Source: Nitratireductor mangrovi
GTDB taxonomy: Bacteria; Pseudomonadota; Alphaproteobacteria; Rhizobiales; Rhizobiaceae
Direction: 5' to 3'
NCBI RefSeq assembly: GCF_007922615.2
Contig: NZ_CP042301.2
Coordinates: 3,162,001-3,226,000, forward strand
DNA: 64,000 nt
The notes below the pieces were generated by a model that ran no database searches, was not told where the DNA came from, and was given only the letters and a program-made list of their open reading frames with translations. Made by a program: the position numbers and the translations under genes. Positions 1 to 9,115 of the stretch are shown piece after piece (the first letter of the stretch is position 1; each line of letters opens with the position of its first letter).

Positions 1-1066
1 GCACATTCTTCGGCGTGATGTAGACGCCTTCATAGACGGGTTCGGCGGTGTGGCACATGGAACAGCGGCCGAGCACGGTGTCGCGCACCGCGGGAAAATG
101 CGCCGAGGCGACATAGGGCTCGGCCGCCTGGGCCGTACGATCCTCGCCGGTCAGCACCGTCGGCACCGTCGACAGCCACATGATGACGACGAACAGGATC
201 GCGGCCAGCGCCCAGGTCCAGGTCGGGTTGCCCTTGCGGGCATGCACCGTGTTGAAATAGTGCCGGATCAGGACGCCGATCAGGAACACCAGGAGCGCGA
301 TCACCCAGTTGAACTTGGTGGCAAACGCCAGCGGGTAGTGGTTCGACAGCATCAGGAACAGGACCGGCAGCGTCAGATAGTTGTTGTGCAGCGAGCGGGT
401 CTTGGCGATGCGGCCGTATTTCGGGTCCGGCTTGCGCCCGGCGATCAGGTCGGCGACCACCACCTTCTGGTTCGGGATGATGATCATGAACACATTGGCC
501 GACATGATCGTGGCCGTGAAGGCGCCGAGATGCAGAAGGGCAGCGCGCCCGGTGAAGACCTGGGTATAGCCCCAGGCCATGAAGACCAGCACCGCGAACA
601 GGACCAGCATCAGCGTCGTATCGTTGTTGCCGAGCGGCGATTTGCAGAGCTGGTCGTAGACGATCCAGCCGACCGCCAGCGAGGCGAGCGAGATCAGGAT
701 CGCGGTCCCGGCCGAAACGTCGAGCACGTTGCGGTCGACCAGATAGAGGTCGGCGCCGACATAATAGACGATGGCGAGCATGGCGAAGCCGGTCAGCCAG
801 GTGGCGTAGGCCTCCCATTTGAACCAGGTCAGGTGCTCGGGCATCTCGGCTGGCGCCACCAGATATTTCTGGACATGGTAGAAGCCACCGCCATGCACCT
901 GCCATTCCTCGCCATAGGCCCCTTCGGGCAGGCCGGGACGCTGGCGCAGGCCGAGGTCGAGCGCGACGAAATAGAAGGACGAGCCGATCCAGGCGATGCC
1001 GGTGATGACGTGCAGCCAGCGCACCGCAAAGCTCAGCCAGTCCCAGAAAATCGCGAAATCGTACAT
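1..1066 (-). CDS. puuD: Urate hydroxylase PuuD, membrane-bound, 3' end cut by window edge
   Basis: Oxidises urate to 5-hydroxyisourate in the inner membrane and passes electrons to a C-terminal cytochrome c domain. The ATG at 1066 starts MYDFAIFWDWLSFAVRW, and several hydrophobic helices follow. The frame stays open to base 1, where a CSMCH heme-c motif is read at about bases 48-65, so only the last part of the cytochrome domain is missing. Helices plus C-terminal cytochrome c are the known PuuD architecture, unlike the soluble cofactor-free uricase. It is divergent from the LysR gene at 1207 with a 140-bp gap, and its product is the substrate of the UraH encoded at 7121-7483. The family assignment is by recognition of the sequence; the reaction is family knowledge. 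Confidence 0.93.
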   Translation of the reverse strand, partial: MYDFAIFWDWLSFAVRWLHVITGIAWIGSSFYFVALDLGLRQRPGLPEGAYGEEWQVHGGGFYHVQKYLVAPAEMPEHLTWFKWEAYATWLTGFAMLAIVYYVGADLYLVDRNVLDVSAGTAILISLASLAVGWIVYDQLCKSPLGNNDTTLMLVLFAVLVFMAWGYTQVFTGRAALLHLGAFTATIMSANVFMIIIPNQKVVVADLIAGRKPDPKYGRIAKTRSLHNNYLTLPVLFLMLSNHYPLAFATKFNWVIALLVFLIGVLIRHYFNTVHARKGNPTWTWALAAILFVVIMWLSTVPTVLTGEDRTAQAAEPYVASAHFPAVRDTVLGRCSMCHTAEPVYEGVYITPKNV

Positions 1067-1206
1067 CGGTGCCTGCCCTCTTCGATCCCGCGACTTTACG
1101 GGCTCGACGGCAAACGAAAAGGGGGCCGCTCACCGAGCACTTTCAAAAAAATCGCGAAAATAATAGGTTGCTGCCAGCCAGAAGCCAAAAACATCGGGAC
1201 GCCGGG

Positions 1207-2121
1207 ATGGCCTATCTCGACAACATCGCCGTTTTCGTCCGCGTCGTCGAACTCGGCAACCTCTCCGCCGCAGGGCGCGACATGCGCATTTCGCCGGCGG
1301 TGGCCTCCAACCGCATCAAGGAACTTGAAAAGCATCTAGGCGTGCGCCTGTTCAACCGCACGACGCGCCAGCTGACTCCCACCGAGCACGGCCGCGTCTT
1401 TTACGACGGCGCCAAGAAGGTGCTTGAAGCGGTCGGCGACGCCGAGGCAGCCGTCAGCGCGCTGTCGGGCCAGCCGCGCGGCACCATCCGCGTCACCGCG
1501 CCGCTCGGCCTTGGCCGCCGACTGATCGCCTCCGGCATTCCCGAATTCCGCGAACGCTATCCCGACATCGAGGTCAGGCTCAGGCTTTCCGACCACGATG
1601 TCGACATCATGCGCGAGGGCATCGACGTCGCCTTCCGGCTCGGACTTCTGGAGGATTCCAGCCTCAGGATGCGCGGCATCATGGAATGCGAGCGCGTCAT
1701 CGTCGCCGCGCCTGCCTATCTGGAGAAGCGCGGCGAGCCGCAAACCGCCGACGACCTCCTTTCGCACGACTGCCTGATGCTGCGTTATCCGGGCGCGCGC
1801 GAGCATTTCTGGACGCTGAAGACCGAGGCCGGGCCGCGCAAGCTCGACGTGCGCGGCCCCTACGATTCCGACGATGGCGACGTCCTGACCGGCTGGGCAC
1901 TCGCCGGTCACGGCATCATCATGAAGCCGCGCTTCGAGGTCGAACCCTTCCTGCGCGACTGGCGCCTGAAGGTCATCCTCACCGATACCCCGCCGATCCC
2001 GGTGCAGCTGGCCGCGGTGTTCCCGCACAAGAAGTTCCAGGACCCGAAGGTACGCCTGCTGCTCGATTTCATGGCCGAGCGCTGCCAGCGCATGATCCGC
2101 GATATTCTGGGCCGCAACTGA
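1207..2121 (+). CDS. LysR-family transcriptional regulator
   Basis: A DNA-binding regulator of 304 residues. Residues 1-60 hold the winged helix-turn-helix (AYLDNIAVFVRVVELGNLSA, then SPAVASNRIKELEKHLGVRL). Residues 90-300 form the periplasmic-binding-protein-like effector domain of the CrgA/DmlR branch. An upstream in-frame start exists, but the ATG at 1207 gives the canonical LysR N-terminus. LysR proteins usually control the divergent neighbour, here puuD, so a role in purine or urate catabolism is inferred. I found no unambiguous T-N11-A box in the 140-bp divergent gap, which is A-rich around 1140-1190. Confidence 0.88.
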   Translation: MAYLDNIAVFVRVVELGNLSAAGRDMRISPAVASNRIKELEKHLGVRLFNRTTRQLTPTEHGRVFYDGAKKVLEAVGDAEAAVSALSGQPRGTIRVTAPLGLGRRLIASGIPEFRERYPDIEVRLRLSDHDVDIMREGIDVAFRLGLLEDSSLRMRGIMECERVIVAAPAYLEKRGEPQTADDLLSHDCLMLRYPGAREHFWTLKTEAGPRKLDVRGPYDSDDGDVLTGWALAGHGIIMKPRFEVEPFLRDWRLKVILTDTPPIPVQLAAVFPHKKFQDPKVRLLLDFMAERCQRMIRDILGRN

Positions 2122-2138
2122 ACAAAGGAGCTGCCTTC

Positions 2139-2408
2139 ATGTTTCGCATCATCGCCAAGGCGGCGCTGCTCGGCGTGGCTGGCCTTGTCGCCGTACCCGT
2201 TGTTGTCTTCTTCGGCGTCCTGATCCTCGGCTACGCCTTCGACCCGCGCTGCGGCACGCCGGGCGATTCCGGCGGCTGCGAGATGGGCGCGGCGACCTCG
2301 GCGATCGCCTCGGTCATTCCGGGCTTCATGCTGTTCTTTTTCGTGTCGCTGCTCCTGAGCCTCAGGCGGAAGAAGCGCGAGGAACAGCCGCCGCAAGAGC
2401 CGTCATGA
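2139..2408 (+). CDS. Small two-helix membrane protein, unknown function
   Basis: A protein of 89 residues that I do not recognise. It has a hydrophobic helix at about residues 8-32, a short loop with two cysteines (RCGTPGDSGGC) at 37-47, a second helix at about 55-75, then a basic and polar tail (RRKKREE). The ATG at 2139 follows a good ribosome site (AAAGGAG, 2124-2130), 17 bases after the LysR stop, so it is probably co-transcribed with the regulator. Its last 47 bases overlap the convergent 3' end of xdhC. The paired loop cysteines would face the periplasm if both termini are cytoplasmic; that topology is inferred from the basic tail. Confidence 0.7.
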   Translation: MFRIIAKAALLGVAGLVAVPVVVFFGVLILGYAFDPRCGTPGDSGGCEMGAATSAIASVIPGFMLFFFVSLLLSLRRKKREEQPPQEPS

Positions 2409-3210
2409 TCTCGGCTGCCGCGAGTGCTGCGATCACCGCCGGCCGCTTGTCGCGCAGCGCCGCCCCGCCGATGGGGGTCACCAGGCGGGCAAAATCGGCC
2501 TCGTTGCCGCCGGCGGTCTTCAGGTACCAGCTCTTGAACGTCGCCTTCTTGGTGGCCGAGCCGATCATCCCGACATAGGCGGCATCGCCCCGCTTGAGCG
2601 CTTCGGCGACGATCAGGAAGTCGAGCGCATGGTCGTGGGTGAGAACGACGAAGGCCGCGCCGGGCGGCGCATCGCGCACGAACTCCTCCGGCACCGCCGT
2701 CAGATGCGTCTCGATCTCGGCCGGGAAGCCGGCGATGGCCTCGGCGCGGGTTTCCACGACCAATGGCCGCACCGGCAGCAGCGCCAACGCCTGCGCCAGC
2801 GCGTGGCCGACATGACCGCCGCCGAACAGCAGCACCTGCGGCAGCCTGTCATCGTCGCTTTTCGCCCGGCTTTCCAGTTCGGCTCGCAGTGCCTTGTCGA
2901 CGGGTTCGATCGCCAGTTCGACTCGGCCGCCGCAGCACTGGCCGATGTCGGGTCCGAGCGGGATGTCGAGCCGCGCGCCTGCATCACGACCCGTCTCCGA
3001 CCGCTTCGCGGCAAGCATCTCGCGCGCCTTGTCGATCGCCATGAATTCGAGCTGGCCGCCGCCGATGGTGCCGAAGATGGCCTCAGGCGCGACCAGCATC
3101 CAGGTGCCTTCCTCGCGCGGGGTCGAGCCTTTCGCCTCTCGCACCTCGACCCTGGCCAGGGCCGGGTGATCGGCGAGGAAAGCGCGCAGGGCAGAGAGCG
3201 TCGACGCCAT
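2362..3210 (-). CDS. xdhC: Xanthine dehydrogenase accessory protein XdhC
   Basis: Binds molybdenum cofactor, promotes its sulfuration and inserts it into xanthine dehydrogenase. The 282 residues show the N-terminal XdhC/CoxI domain (AKGSTPREEGTWMLV, GTIGGGQLEF, IGQCCGGRVEL) and a C-terminal Rossmann domain with a dinucleotide-type loop (VLLFGGGHVGHALAQAL). The ATG at 3210 gives the normal family start; an in-frame extension upstream is not conserved in character. It is the last gene of the uraH-xdhA-xdhB-xdhC transcription unit, 79 bases after xdhB. Its end overlaps the convergent small membrane gene by 47 bases. Confidence 0.92.
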   Translation of the reverse strand: MASTLSALRAFLADHPALARVEVREAKGSTPREEGTWMLVAPEAIFGTIGGGQLEFMAIDKAREMLAAKRSETGRDAGARLDIPLGPDIGQCCGGRVELAIEPVDKALRAELESRAKSDDDRLPQVLLFGGGHVGHALAQALALLPVRPLVVETRAEAIAGFPAEIETHLTAVPEEFVRDAPPGAAFVVLTHDHALDFLIVAEALKRGDAAYVGMIGSATKKATFKSWYLKTAGGNEADFARLVTPIGGAALRDKRPAVIAALAAAEIMTALAAAVPRASSA

Positions 3211-3289
3211 CAGGACAGCCAGAGGAGGGCGCGAGAAAACACCGGCATGGCCGAAATGTAGTTCATCCCGCCGCCCGACGCACGCCGCT

Positions 3290-5635
3290 CTAGTTGGCGG
3301 CCTCACGCCGGAGTCGCTCGACCGCCATCAGCACCCGCTCCGGCGTCGCCGGCGCGTCGAGGCGCGGGCAGACCCTGTGGTCGGCGACGCTCGCCACCGC
3401 ATCCGACAACGCGTGCAGCACAGACATCGCCAGCATGAAGGGCGGCTCGCCCACCGCCTTGGAGCGGTGGATGGTCGGCTCGTGGTTTTCCGGCCAGTCG
3501 GCGAGCGTCACGTTGAAGACCTTCGGCCGGTCCGAGGCGAGCGGGATCTTGTAGGTCGACGGCGCGTGGGTGCGGAGCCGGCCCTTGTCGTCCCAGACCA
3601 GCTCTTCGGTCGTCAGCCAGCCCATGCCCTGGATGAAACCGCCCTCGATCTGCCCGAGATCGATCGCCCGGTTCAGGGAACGCCCGGTCTCGTGCAGGAT
3701 GTCGACGCGCTCGACCATGTATTCGCCGGTCAGCGTGTCGATCGAGACCTCCGCGCAGGCAGCGCCATAGGCGAAATAATAGAAGGGGTGGCCCTCGCCC
3801 TTGTCGCGGTCCCAGCGCACCTTCGGCGTCTTGTAGAAGCCCGTCGCCGAGAGCTGCACGCGGGCCATGTAGGCCTGCTGAGTCAGTTCGCCGAACGGGA
3901 TTTCCTGGTTGCCGACGCGCACCCGGTTGGGCAGGAACTCGATCTGCTCGAGCGGCACGCCATATTTCTCGGCCGCGAAGTCACGCAGCCGGTCGCGGAT
4001 GGCGCGCGCCGCCGCCTGGGCGGCCATGCCGTTGAGGTCGGAGCCCGACGAGGCGGCGGTCGCCGAGGTGTTGGGCACCTTGCCGGTCGTCGTCGCGGTG
4101 ATCTTCACCTGATCGATGTCGATCTGGAATTCCTCCGCCACCACCTGCGCGACCTTGACGTAGAGCCCCTGTCCCATCTCGGTGCCGCCGTGGTTGAGGT
4201 GCACCGAGCCATCGGCATAGACATGCACCAGCGCGCCGGCCTGGTTGAAATGGGTGGCGGTGAAGGAAATGCCGAACTTCAGCGGCGTCAGCGCCAGACC
4301 GCGCTTGATCACCGGGGAACTGGCGTTGAAGGCGGCAATCTCGCGCCGTCGCCTGGCATATTCCGAACTCTCTTCCAGTTCGGCGACGATGCGGTGGACG
4401 ATGTTGTCCTCCACCTTCTGGTGGTAGGGCGTCACGTTGCGGTCCGTCGTGCCGTAGAAGTTCAGCTTGCGGATCTCGAGAGGATCCTTGCCGACCGCGA
4501 AGGCGACCTCGTCGATCACCCGCTCGCAGCCGACCATGCCTTGCGGGCCGCCGAAACCTCGGAAGGCCGTGTTCGACACCGTGTTGGTGTAGAGCGGCGC
4601 CGACTGCGCCTGGACCGCCGGATAATAATAGGTGTTGTCGCAGTGGAACAGCGCCCGGTCGGTGACCGGCCCCGAAAGGTCCGAGGAAAAGCCGCAGCGC
4701 GCGGCGTAGAGATAGTCGACGCCGAGGATGTTGCCGTCGTCGTCGAAGCCGACCTCGTAGTCGACGACGAAATCGTGACGCTTGCCGGTCGCGGTCATGT
4801 CGTCGTCGCGGTCGGGCCTGATCTTGACGGCGCGGCCTAGCTTCTTGGCCGCCACCGCCGCGATCGCGGCGAACTGGTTGCCCTGCGTCTCCTTGCCGCC
4901 GAAGCCGCCGCCCATGCGCCGCACCTCGACGGTGACCGCGTGCGAGGGCACGCCGAGCACATGCGCCACCATGTGCTGGACCTCGCTCGGATGCTGGGTT
5001 GAAGAGATGACGGTGACGTCCTTGTCCTCGCCGGGGATCGCCAGCGCGATGTGCCCTTCGAGGTAGAAATGGTCCTGGCCGCCCATGCGCATCGACCCCT
5101 TGAGGCGGCGCGGTGCGGCCGCGATTGCGGCCGCGGCATCGCCGCGCTTCAGGGTCAGCGGCGGGGTGACGACCTTGCCGGCGCGGCGGTCGATGTCCCA
5201 GACGTCGATGATGAAGGGTTCCTCATCATAAACGACCCTGGCCAGCCGGCAGGCGCGCCGCGCCTGCTCGCGGGTTTCGGCAATGACGGCGAAGATCGGC
5301 TGGCCGAAGAACTCGACCTTGCCTTCTGCCAGCACCGGCTCGTCGTGGCGTCCGGTCGGGCTGATGTCGTTGGAGGCCGGCATGTCCGCGCCGGTCAGAA
5401 CATCGACGACCCCAGGGGCGGCGCGCACGCCCGAAAGATCCATGTCGCGGATCGTCCCGTGCGCCACGGTCGACAGACCGAGACAGCCATGGAGCAAGCC
5501 GGCGGGCTCGGGCATGTCGTCGATATAGATCGCGGTGCCTGTGACGTGCTTGTGCGCCGAATCGTGGCGCTGGTCGGTCGCCACCCCGCCCTGGATGCGG
5601 GCGGCCTTGATTTCGGCGGAGGCGTGCTTGTTCAT
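3290..5635 (-). CDS. xdhB: Xanthine dehydrogenase, molybdopterin-binding subunit
   Basis: The large catalytic subunit, oxidising hypoxanthine and xanthine to urate at a molybdenum centre. It is 781 residues, the usual length for the bacterial split enzyme. Visible family signatures include the glycine-rich loop RRMGGGFGGKETQ, the substrate-side FRGFGGPQGM, and the near-C-terminal VGEPPFMLAM, which holds the catalytic glutamate (VGE). The ATG at 5635 is preceded by GAGGAGGA. It lies 10 bases after xdhA and 79 bases before xdhC, a classical xdhABC order. It partners with XdhA, which supplies the iron-sulfur and FAD centres. Confidence 0.95.
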   Translation of the reverse strand: MNKHASAEIKAARIQGGVATDQRHDSAHKHVTGTAIYIDDMPEPAGLLHGCLGLSTVAHGTIRDMDLSGVRAAPGVVDVLTGADMPASNDISPTGRHDEPVLAEGKVEFFGQPIFAVIAETREQARRACRLARVVYDEEPFIIDVWDIDRRAGKVVTPPLTLKRGDAAAAIAAAPRRLKGSMRMGGQDHFYLEGHIALAIPGEDKDVTVISSTQHPSEVQHMVAHVLGVPSHAVTVEVRRMGGGFGGKETQGNQFAAIAAVAAKKLGRAVKIRPDRDDDMTATGKRHDFVVDYEVGFDDDGNILGVDYLYAARCGFSSDLSGPVTDRALFHCDNTYYYPAVQAQSAPLYTNTVSNTAFRGFGGPQGMVGCERVIDEVAFAVGKDPLEIRKLNFYGTTDRNVTPYHQKVEDNIVHRIVAELEESSEYARRRREIAAFNASSPVIKRGLALTPLKFGISFTATHFNQAGALVHVYADGSVHLNHGGTEMGQGLYVKVAQVVAEEFQIDIDQVKITATTTGKVPNTSATAASSGSDLNGMAAQAAARAIRDRLRDFAAEKYGVPLEQIEFLPNRVRVGNQEIPFGELTQQAYMARVQLSATGFYKTPKVRWDRDKGEGHPFYYFAYGAACAEVSIDTLTGEYMVERVDILHETGRSLNRAIDLGQIEGGFIQGMGWLTTEELVWDDKGRLRTHAPSTYKIPLASDRPKVFNVTLADWPENHEPTIHRSKAVGEPPFMLAMSVLHALSDAVASVADHRVCPRLDAPATPERVLMAVERLRREAAN

Positions 5636-5645
5636 CTTGTCCTCC

Positions 5646-7118
5646 TCACGCGGCCTCGTGGCGCGCGACCTGGAACGGCCTTGTCGTGCCGCTCGTCTCG
5701 ATCAGGAAACGCCGGAGCAGGTTCTGCGCCGCCAGCATGCGGTAATCGGCCGAGGCGCGCATGTCGCTGATCGGGCTGAAATCCCGCTTATAGGCGGCGA
5801 TCGCCGCTTCCACCGTCTCGGTCTTCCATGGCTTGCCGCGCAGAGCAGCCTCGACATTGGCCGCCCGCTTCGGCGTCGCCGCCATGCCGCCATAGGCGAT
5901 GCGGATGTCGGCGACGTTGCCGTCGCCGTCGAGCGTCATGTGGAAAGCGCCGAGCGCGGCGGTGATGTCCTCGTCGCGGCGCTTGGAGATCTTGTAGGCC
6001 GCGAAATGCGCGCCGGCCGCCGGCACCGGCACCTCGACGCGTTCGACGAACTCGCCCGGCGCGCGGTCCTGCTTGCCGTAGTCGATGAAAAACTCCTCCA
6101 ACGCGATCGTGCGCCGTTCCGACCCCTTGCGCAGGGTGAGGCGAGCGCCGAGCGCGATCAGCGGCGGCGGCGTGTCGCCGATCGGCGAACCGTTGGCGAT
6201 GTTGCCGCCGATCGTTCCCATGTTGCGCACCTGCTCGCCGCCGATACGGTCGATCAGCGGCCCGAAGGCCGGGATGCGGCCGGCAAGCGCCTCGAAGGCC
6301 TCGGTGTAGGAAACGCAGGCGCCGATCGAGATGACGCCGTCGCGTTCCTCGATCTGGTGCAGCTCGTTCAGGTGCGAGATGAACACGACCGGCGCGATCT
6401 CGCGCATGAACTTGGTCACCCACAGGCCGACATCGGTGGCGCCGGCGACGATCGTCGCCTGCGGCTCGGCTTCCAGCACGGCGGCGAGGTCGTCGACGTC
6501 GGCGGGGATGACGAAGCGGTCCTTGCCCGAACCGATTTCCACGCGCCTGCCGTCGTTCATCGCCCTGAGATTGCCTTCGATCGCCGCACGCTCCGTTGCC
6601 AGCGCGTCACCCGCGACCGCGCCGTAGGTTGAGATGGCGCGCGCGGCCTTGACGATAGCCTCGTAGCCGGTGCAGCGGCAGAGATTGCCCTGCAGGGCCT
6701 TCTCGATCTCGGCGTCGCTCGGCTCGGCCCGGCGCATCCACAGCGCGTAGAGCGACATGACGAAGCCCGGCGTGCAGAAGCCGCATTGCGACCCGTGGAA
6801 ATCGACCATCGCCTGCTGTACCGGGTGCAGCCCGCCCTCCGCGCCCCTCAGATGCTCGATGGTGACGACGTGGCAGCCATGCAGCGACCCCAGGAAGCGG
6901 ATGCAGGCATTGACGCTCTCATAGACGAGGCCGTCGCCGGTCAGCCGTCCGACCAGCACCGTGCAGGCGCCGCAATCGCCTTCCGCACAGCCTTCCTTGG
7001 TGCCCCTGAGCGAGCGGCGCAGCCTCAGATAGTCGAGCAGCGTCTCGTCGGGACGCAGGTCCGAGAGCGCGACCTCGGCATCGTTGAGCAGAAAACGGAT
7101 CCGGTTGCTGGCGGCCAC
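5646..7118 (-). CDS. xdhA: Xanthine dehydrogenase, 2Fe-2S and FAD subunit
   Basis: The electron-transfer subunit of xanthine dehydrogenase, about 490 residues. Domains in order: a plant-type 2Fe-2S domain (GCAEGDCGACTV, about residues 42-53), a second 2Fe-2S helical domain (GFCTPGFVMS, GNLCRCTGYEAI), then an FAD domain (TIVAGATDVGLW, GTIGGNIANGSPIGDTPP). Two starts are possible at the junction with uraH: TTG at 7124 and GTG at 7118. The ribosome site AGGGGGAG ends directly against the TTG but is 6 bases from the GTG, so I chose the GTG. The uraH stop codon (7121-7123) lies inside this junction, so the genes are translationally coupled. Confidence 0.94.
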   Translation of the reverse strand: MAASNRIRFLLNDAEVALSDLRPDETLLDYLRLRRSLRGTKEGCAEGDCGACTVLVGRLTGDGLVYESVNACIRFLGSLHGCHVVTIEHLRGAEGGLHPVQQAMVDFHGSQCGFCTPGFVMSLYALWMRRAEPSDAEIEKALQGNLCRCTGYEAIVKAARAISTYGAVAGDALATERAAIEGNLRAMNDGRRVEIGSGKDRFVIPADVDDLAAVLEAEPQATIVAGATDVGLWVTKFMREIAPVVFISHLNELHQIEERDGVISIGACVSYTEAFEALAGRIPAFGPLIDRIGGEQVRNMGTIGGNIANGSPIGDTPPPLIALGARLTLRKGSERRTIALEEFFIDYGKQDRAPGEFVERVEVPVPAAGAHFAAYKISKRRDEDITAALGAFHMTLDGDGNVADIRIAYGGMAATPKRAANVEAALRGKPWKTETVEAAIAAYKRDFSPISDMRASADYRMLAAQNLLRRFLIETSGTTRPFQVARHEAA

Positions 7119-7120
7119 GA

Positions 7121-7483
7121 TCAACTCCCCCTGTAGGTCGAATAGCCGTAGGGCGACAGCAGCAACGGCACGTGATAATGCGCATCTTCGGCGATGCCGA
7201 AGCGGATCGGCACCTGGTCGAGGAAGGCCGGCTCCGGCAGCGTGGTGCCCGAGGCCCGCAGATAGTCGCCGGCAAAGAAGATCAGTTCATACTGGCCGGG
7301 CTTGAAGTCCGTGCCTTCCAGCAGCGGCGCGTCGCAGCGCCCGTCGGCATTGGTGGTCACGTCCTTGACCTTGGTGTGCGAATTGCCGCTCACCCGGTAG
7401 AGCGATATCTTCAGCCCCGCCGCCGGCTTGCCGGAAGCCGTGTCGAGCACGTGTGTGGTCAGTCGTCCTTCACCAGCCGCCAT
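7121..7483 (-). CDS. uraH: 5-hydroxyisourate hydrolase (transthyretin-like)
   Basis: Hydrolyses 5-hydroxyisourate, the PuuD product, to OHCU. The 120 residues match the family length. Catalytic residues seen: His11 in THVLD, Arg49 in NADGRC, His104 in HYHVP, and the family signature YRGS at the very C-terminus (117-120). The ATG at 7483 gives the standard start [14 protein letters not shown]. It is the first gene of the minus-strand unit with xdhABC and is divergent from puuE-uraD, with 189 bases between them that should hold both promoters. Confidence 0.95.
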   Translation of the reverse strand: MAAGEGRLTTHVLDTASGKPAAGLKISLYRVSGNSHTKVKDVTTNADGRCDAPLLEGTDFKPGQYELIFFAGDYLRASGTTLPEPAFLDQVPIRFGIAEDAHYHVPLLLSPYGYSTYRGS

Positions 7484-7672
7484 TCGTCGCCGTCCTCTCC
7501 TTCGCCGCGAACTGCTTAAGCCCGCGGATAGTGCCGCAAATCGTTGAAATGCATAAGGCTTGTCGGCCGGAATGGGGACGAAAAGACTTTCAAATATTTT
7601 TAGGGGAGTACGCCTATTCGCCCTTGATAATCTTGATCCGCAAAAAGCCGGCGCGAACCGGCGGAGAGATCC

Positions 7673-9115
7673 ATGCAGGCGACACGATATCCACGCGACA
7701 TGCGCGGCTATGGCGCGAACCCGCCCGATCCGAAATGGCCGGGCGGCGCGCATGTCTGCGTGCAGTTCGTCGTCAACTACGAGGAAGGCGGCGAAAACAA
7801 TGTCCTGCATGGCGACGCGGCCTCCGAGGCGTTCCTGTCCGAGATCGTCGGCGCCGCACCCTGGCCCGGCAAGCGCCACTGGAACATGGAATCGATCTAC
7901 GAATACGGCGCCCGCGCCGGCTTCTGGCGTCTGCATCGAATGTTCACCGAGGCAGAGGTCCCGGTCACGGTCTATGGCGTCGCCTCCGCGCTTGCCCGTT
8001 CGCCGGACCAGGTCGCCGCCATGAAAAACGCCGGCTGGGAGATCGCCTCGCACGGCCTGCGCTGGATCGACTACCGCGACCACTCGATCGACGATGAACG
8101 CCGCGACCTCGCAGAAGCCGTGCGCCTGCACGAGGAAGTGGTCGGCGAACGCCCGGCCGGGCTCTATGTCGGCCGCACCTCGGTCAATTCGGTCAAGCTC
8201 GCCTGCGAGGAAGGCGGCTTCACCTGGATCTCCGACACCTATGACGACGACCTGCCCTACTGGCTCGACCATGACGGCCAGGGCAACGCGATCGCGCCGC
8301 AACTCGTCATCCCCTACACGCTCGACGCCAACGACATGCGTTTTGCCACCGCACAGGGTTTCAATTCGGGCGACCAGTTCTTCGCCTATCTGAAGGACGC
8401 CTTCGACACACTCTACGAGGAAGGCAAGAACGGCCGGCCGGCGATGATGAATGTCGGCCTGCATTGCCGCCTCGTCGGGCGCCCCGGCCGAGCGGCGGCG
8501 CTGAGGCGCTTCATCGACTACGTCAAGAGCCACGACAAGGTGTGGCTCGCCCGGCGCATCGACATCGCGCGGCACTGGATGGAACATCATCCTTACCAGG
8601 CGCCAAAGTTGCGGCCCTCGCGCATGGAAGGCGCCGAGTTCGTCGAGCGTTTTGGCTCGATCTTCGAGCATTCGCCCTGGATCGCCGAAGGCGCCTGGGA
8701 GATGGAACTCGGCCCGGCGCACGATTCCGCCGGCGGGCTGCACAACGCGCTTTGCCGCGCCTTCCGCTCGGCCAGCGAGGAGGAACGGCTCGGCGTCCTG
8801 ACCGCGCACCCGGATCTTGCCGGCAAGCTCGCGCAGGCAAAGAGGCTGACGGCGGAATCGAGCAAGGAGCAGGCCTCGGCCGGGCTCGACGCGCTGACCG
8901 ACGCCGAGCGGACGCGCTTCACCGAATTGAACACCGCCTATGTCGAAAAGTTCGGCTTCCCATTCATCATCGCCGTCAAGGGCCTGAACAAGGACCAGAT
9001 CCTTGCCGCCTTCGAACAACGCATCGACAACGACCGCCAAACCGAGTTCGACACCGCCTGCCGGCAGGTCGAACGCATCGCGCTTCTGAGGCTCAGGGAC
9101 CTGCTGCCGTCATGA
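7673..9115 (+). CDS. puuE: Allantoinase PuuE fused to OHCU decarboxylase UraD
   Basis: A 480-residue two-domain enzyme. Residues 1-305 are a metal-independent allantoinase of the polysaccharide-deacetylase fold (NYEEGGE at 35-41, SHGLRWIDY at 126-134). Residues 318-480 are OHCU decarboxylase, with EHSPWI at 332-337, HPDLAG at 379-384 and KFGFPFI at 426-432. Together they turn OHCU into (S)-allantoin and then allantoate, in reverse order along the chain. The short linker is around 305-318. The ATG at 7673 follows GGAGAG, and its stop overlaps the next gene's ATG (ATGA at 9112). The fused form is known from other rhizobia, so it is real rather than an assembly joint. Confidence 0.94.
   Translation: MQATRYPRDMRGYGANPPDPKWPGGAHVCVQFVVNYEEGGENNVLHGDAASEAFLSEIVGAAPWPGKRHWNMESIYEYGARAGFWRLHRMFTEAEVPVTVYGVASALARSPDQVAAMKNAGWEIASHGLRWIDYRDHSIDDERRDLAEAVRLHEEVVGERPAGLYVGRTSVNSVKLACEEGGFTWISDTYDDDLPYWLDHDGQGNAIAPQLVIPYTLDANDMRFATAQGFNSGDQFFAYLKDAFDTLYEEGKNGRPAMMNVGLHCRLVGRPGRAAALRRFIDYVKSHDKVWLARRIDIARHWMEHHPYQAPKLRPSRMEGAEFVERFGSIFEHSPWIAEGAWEMELGPAHDSAGGLHNALCRAFRSASEEERLGVLTAHPDLAGKLAQAKRLTAESSKEQASAGLDALTDAERTRFTELNTAYVEKFGFPFIIAVKGLNKDQILAAFEQRIDNDRQTEFDTACRQVERIALLRLRDLLPS

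Noticed and set aside
50..1339. Long plus-strand frame across puuD and into the LysR gene
   Set aside because: It is antisense to a clear membrane protein with heme motif and shows Arg/His/Asp-rich shadow composition.
7121..9040. A long open frame antisense to puuE-uraD
   Set aside because: Only the last 363 bases are the real uraH. The rest mirrors the codon bias of the overlapping gene and has no recognisable domain.
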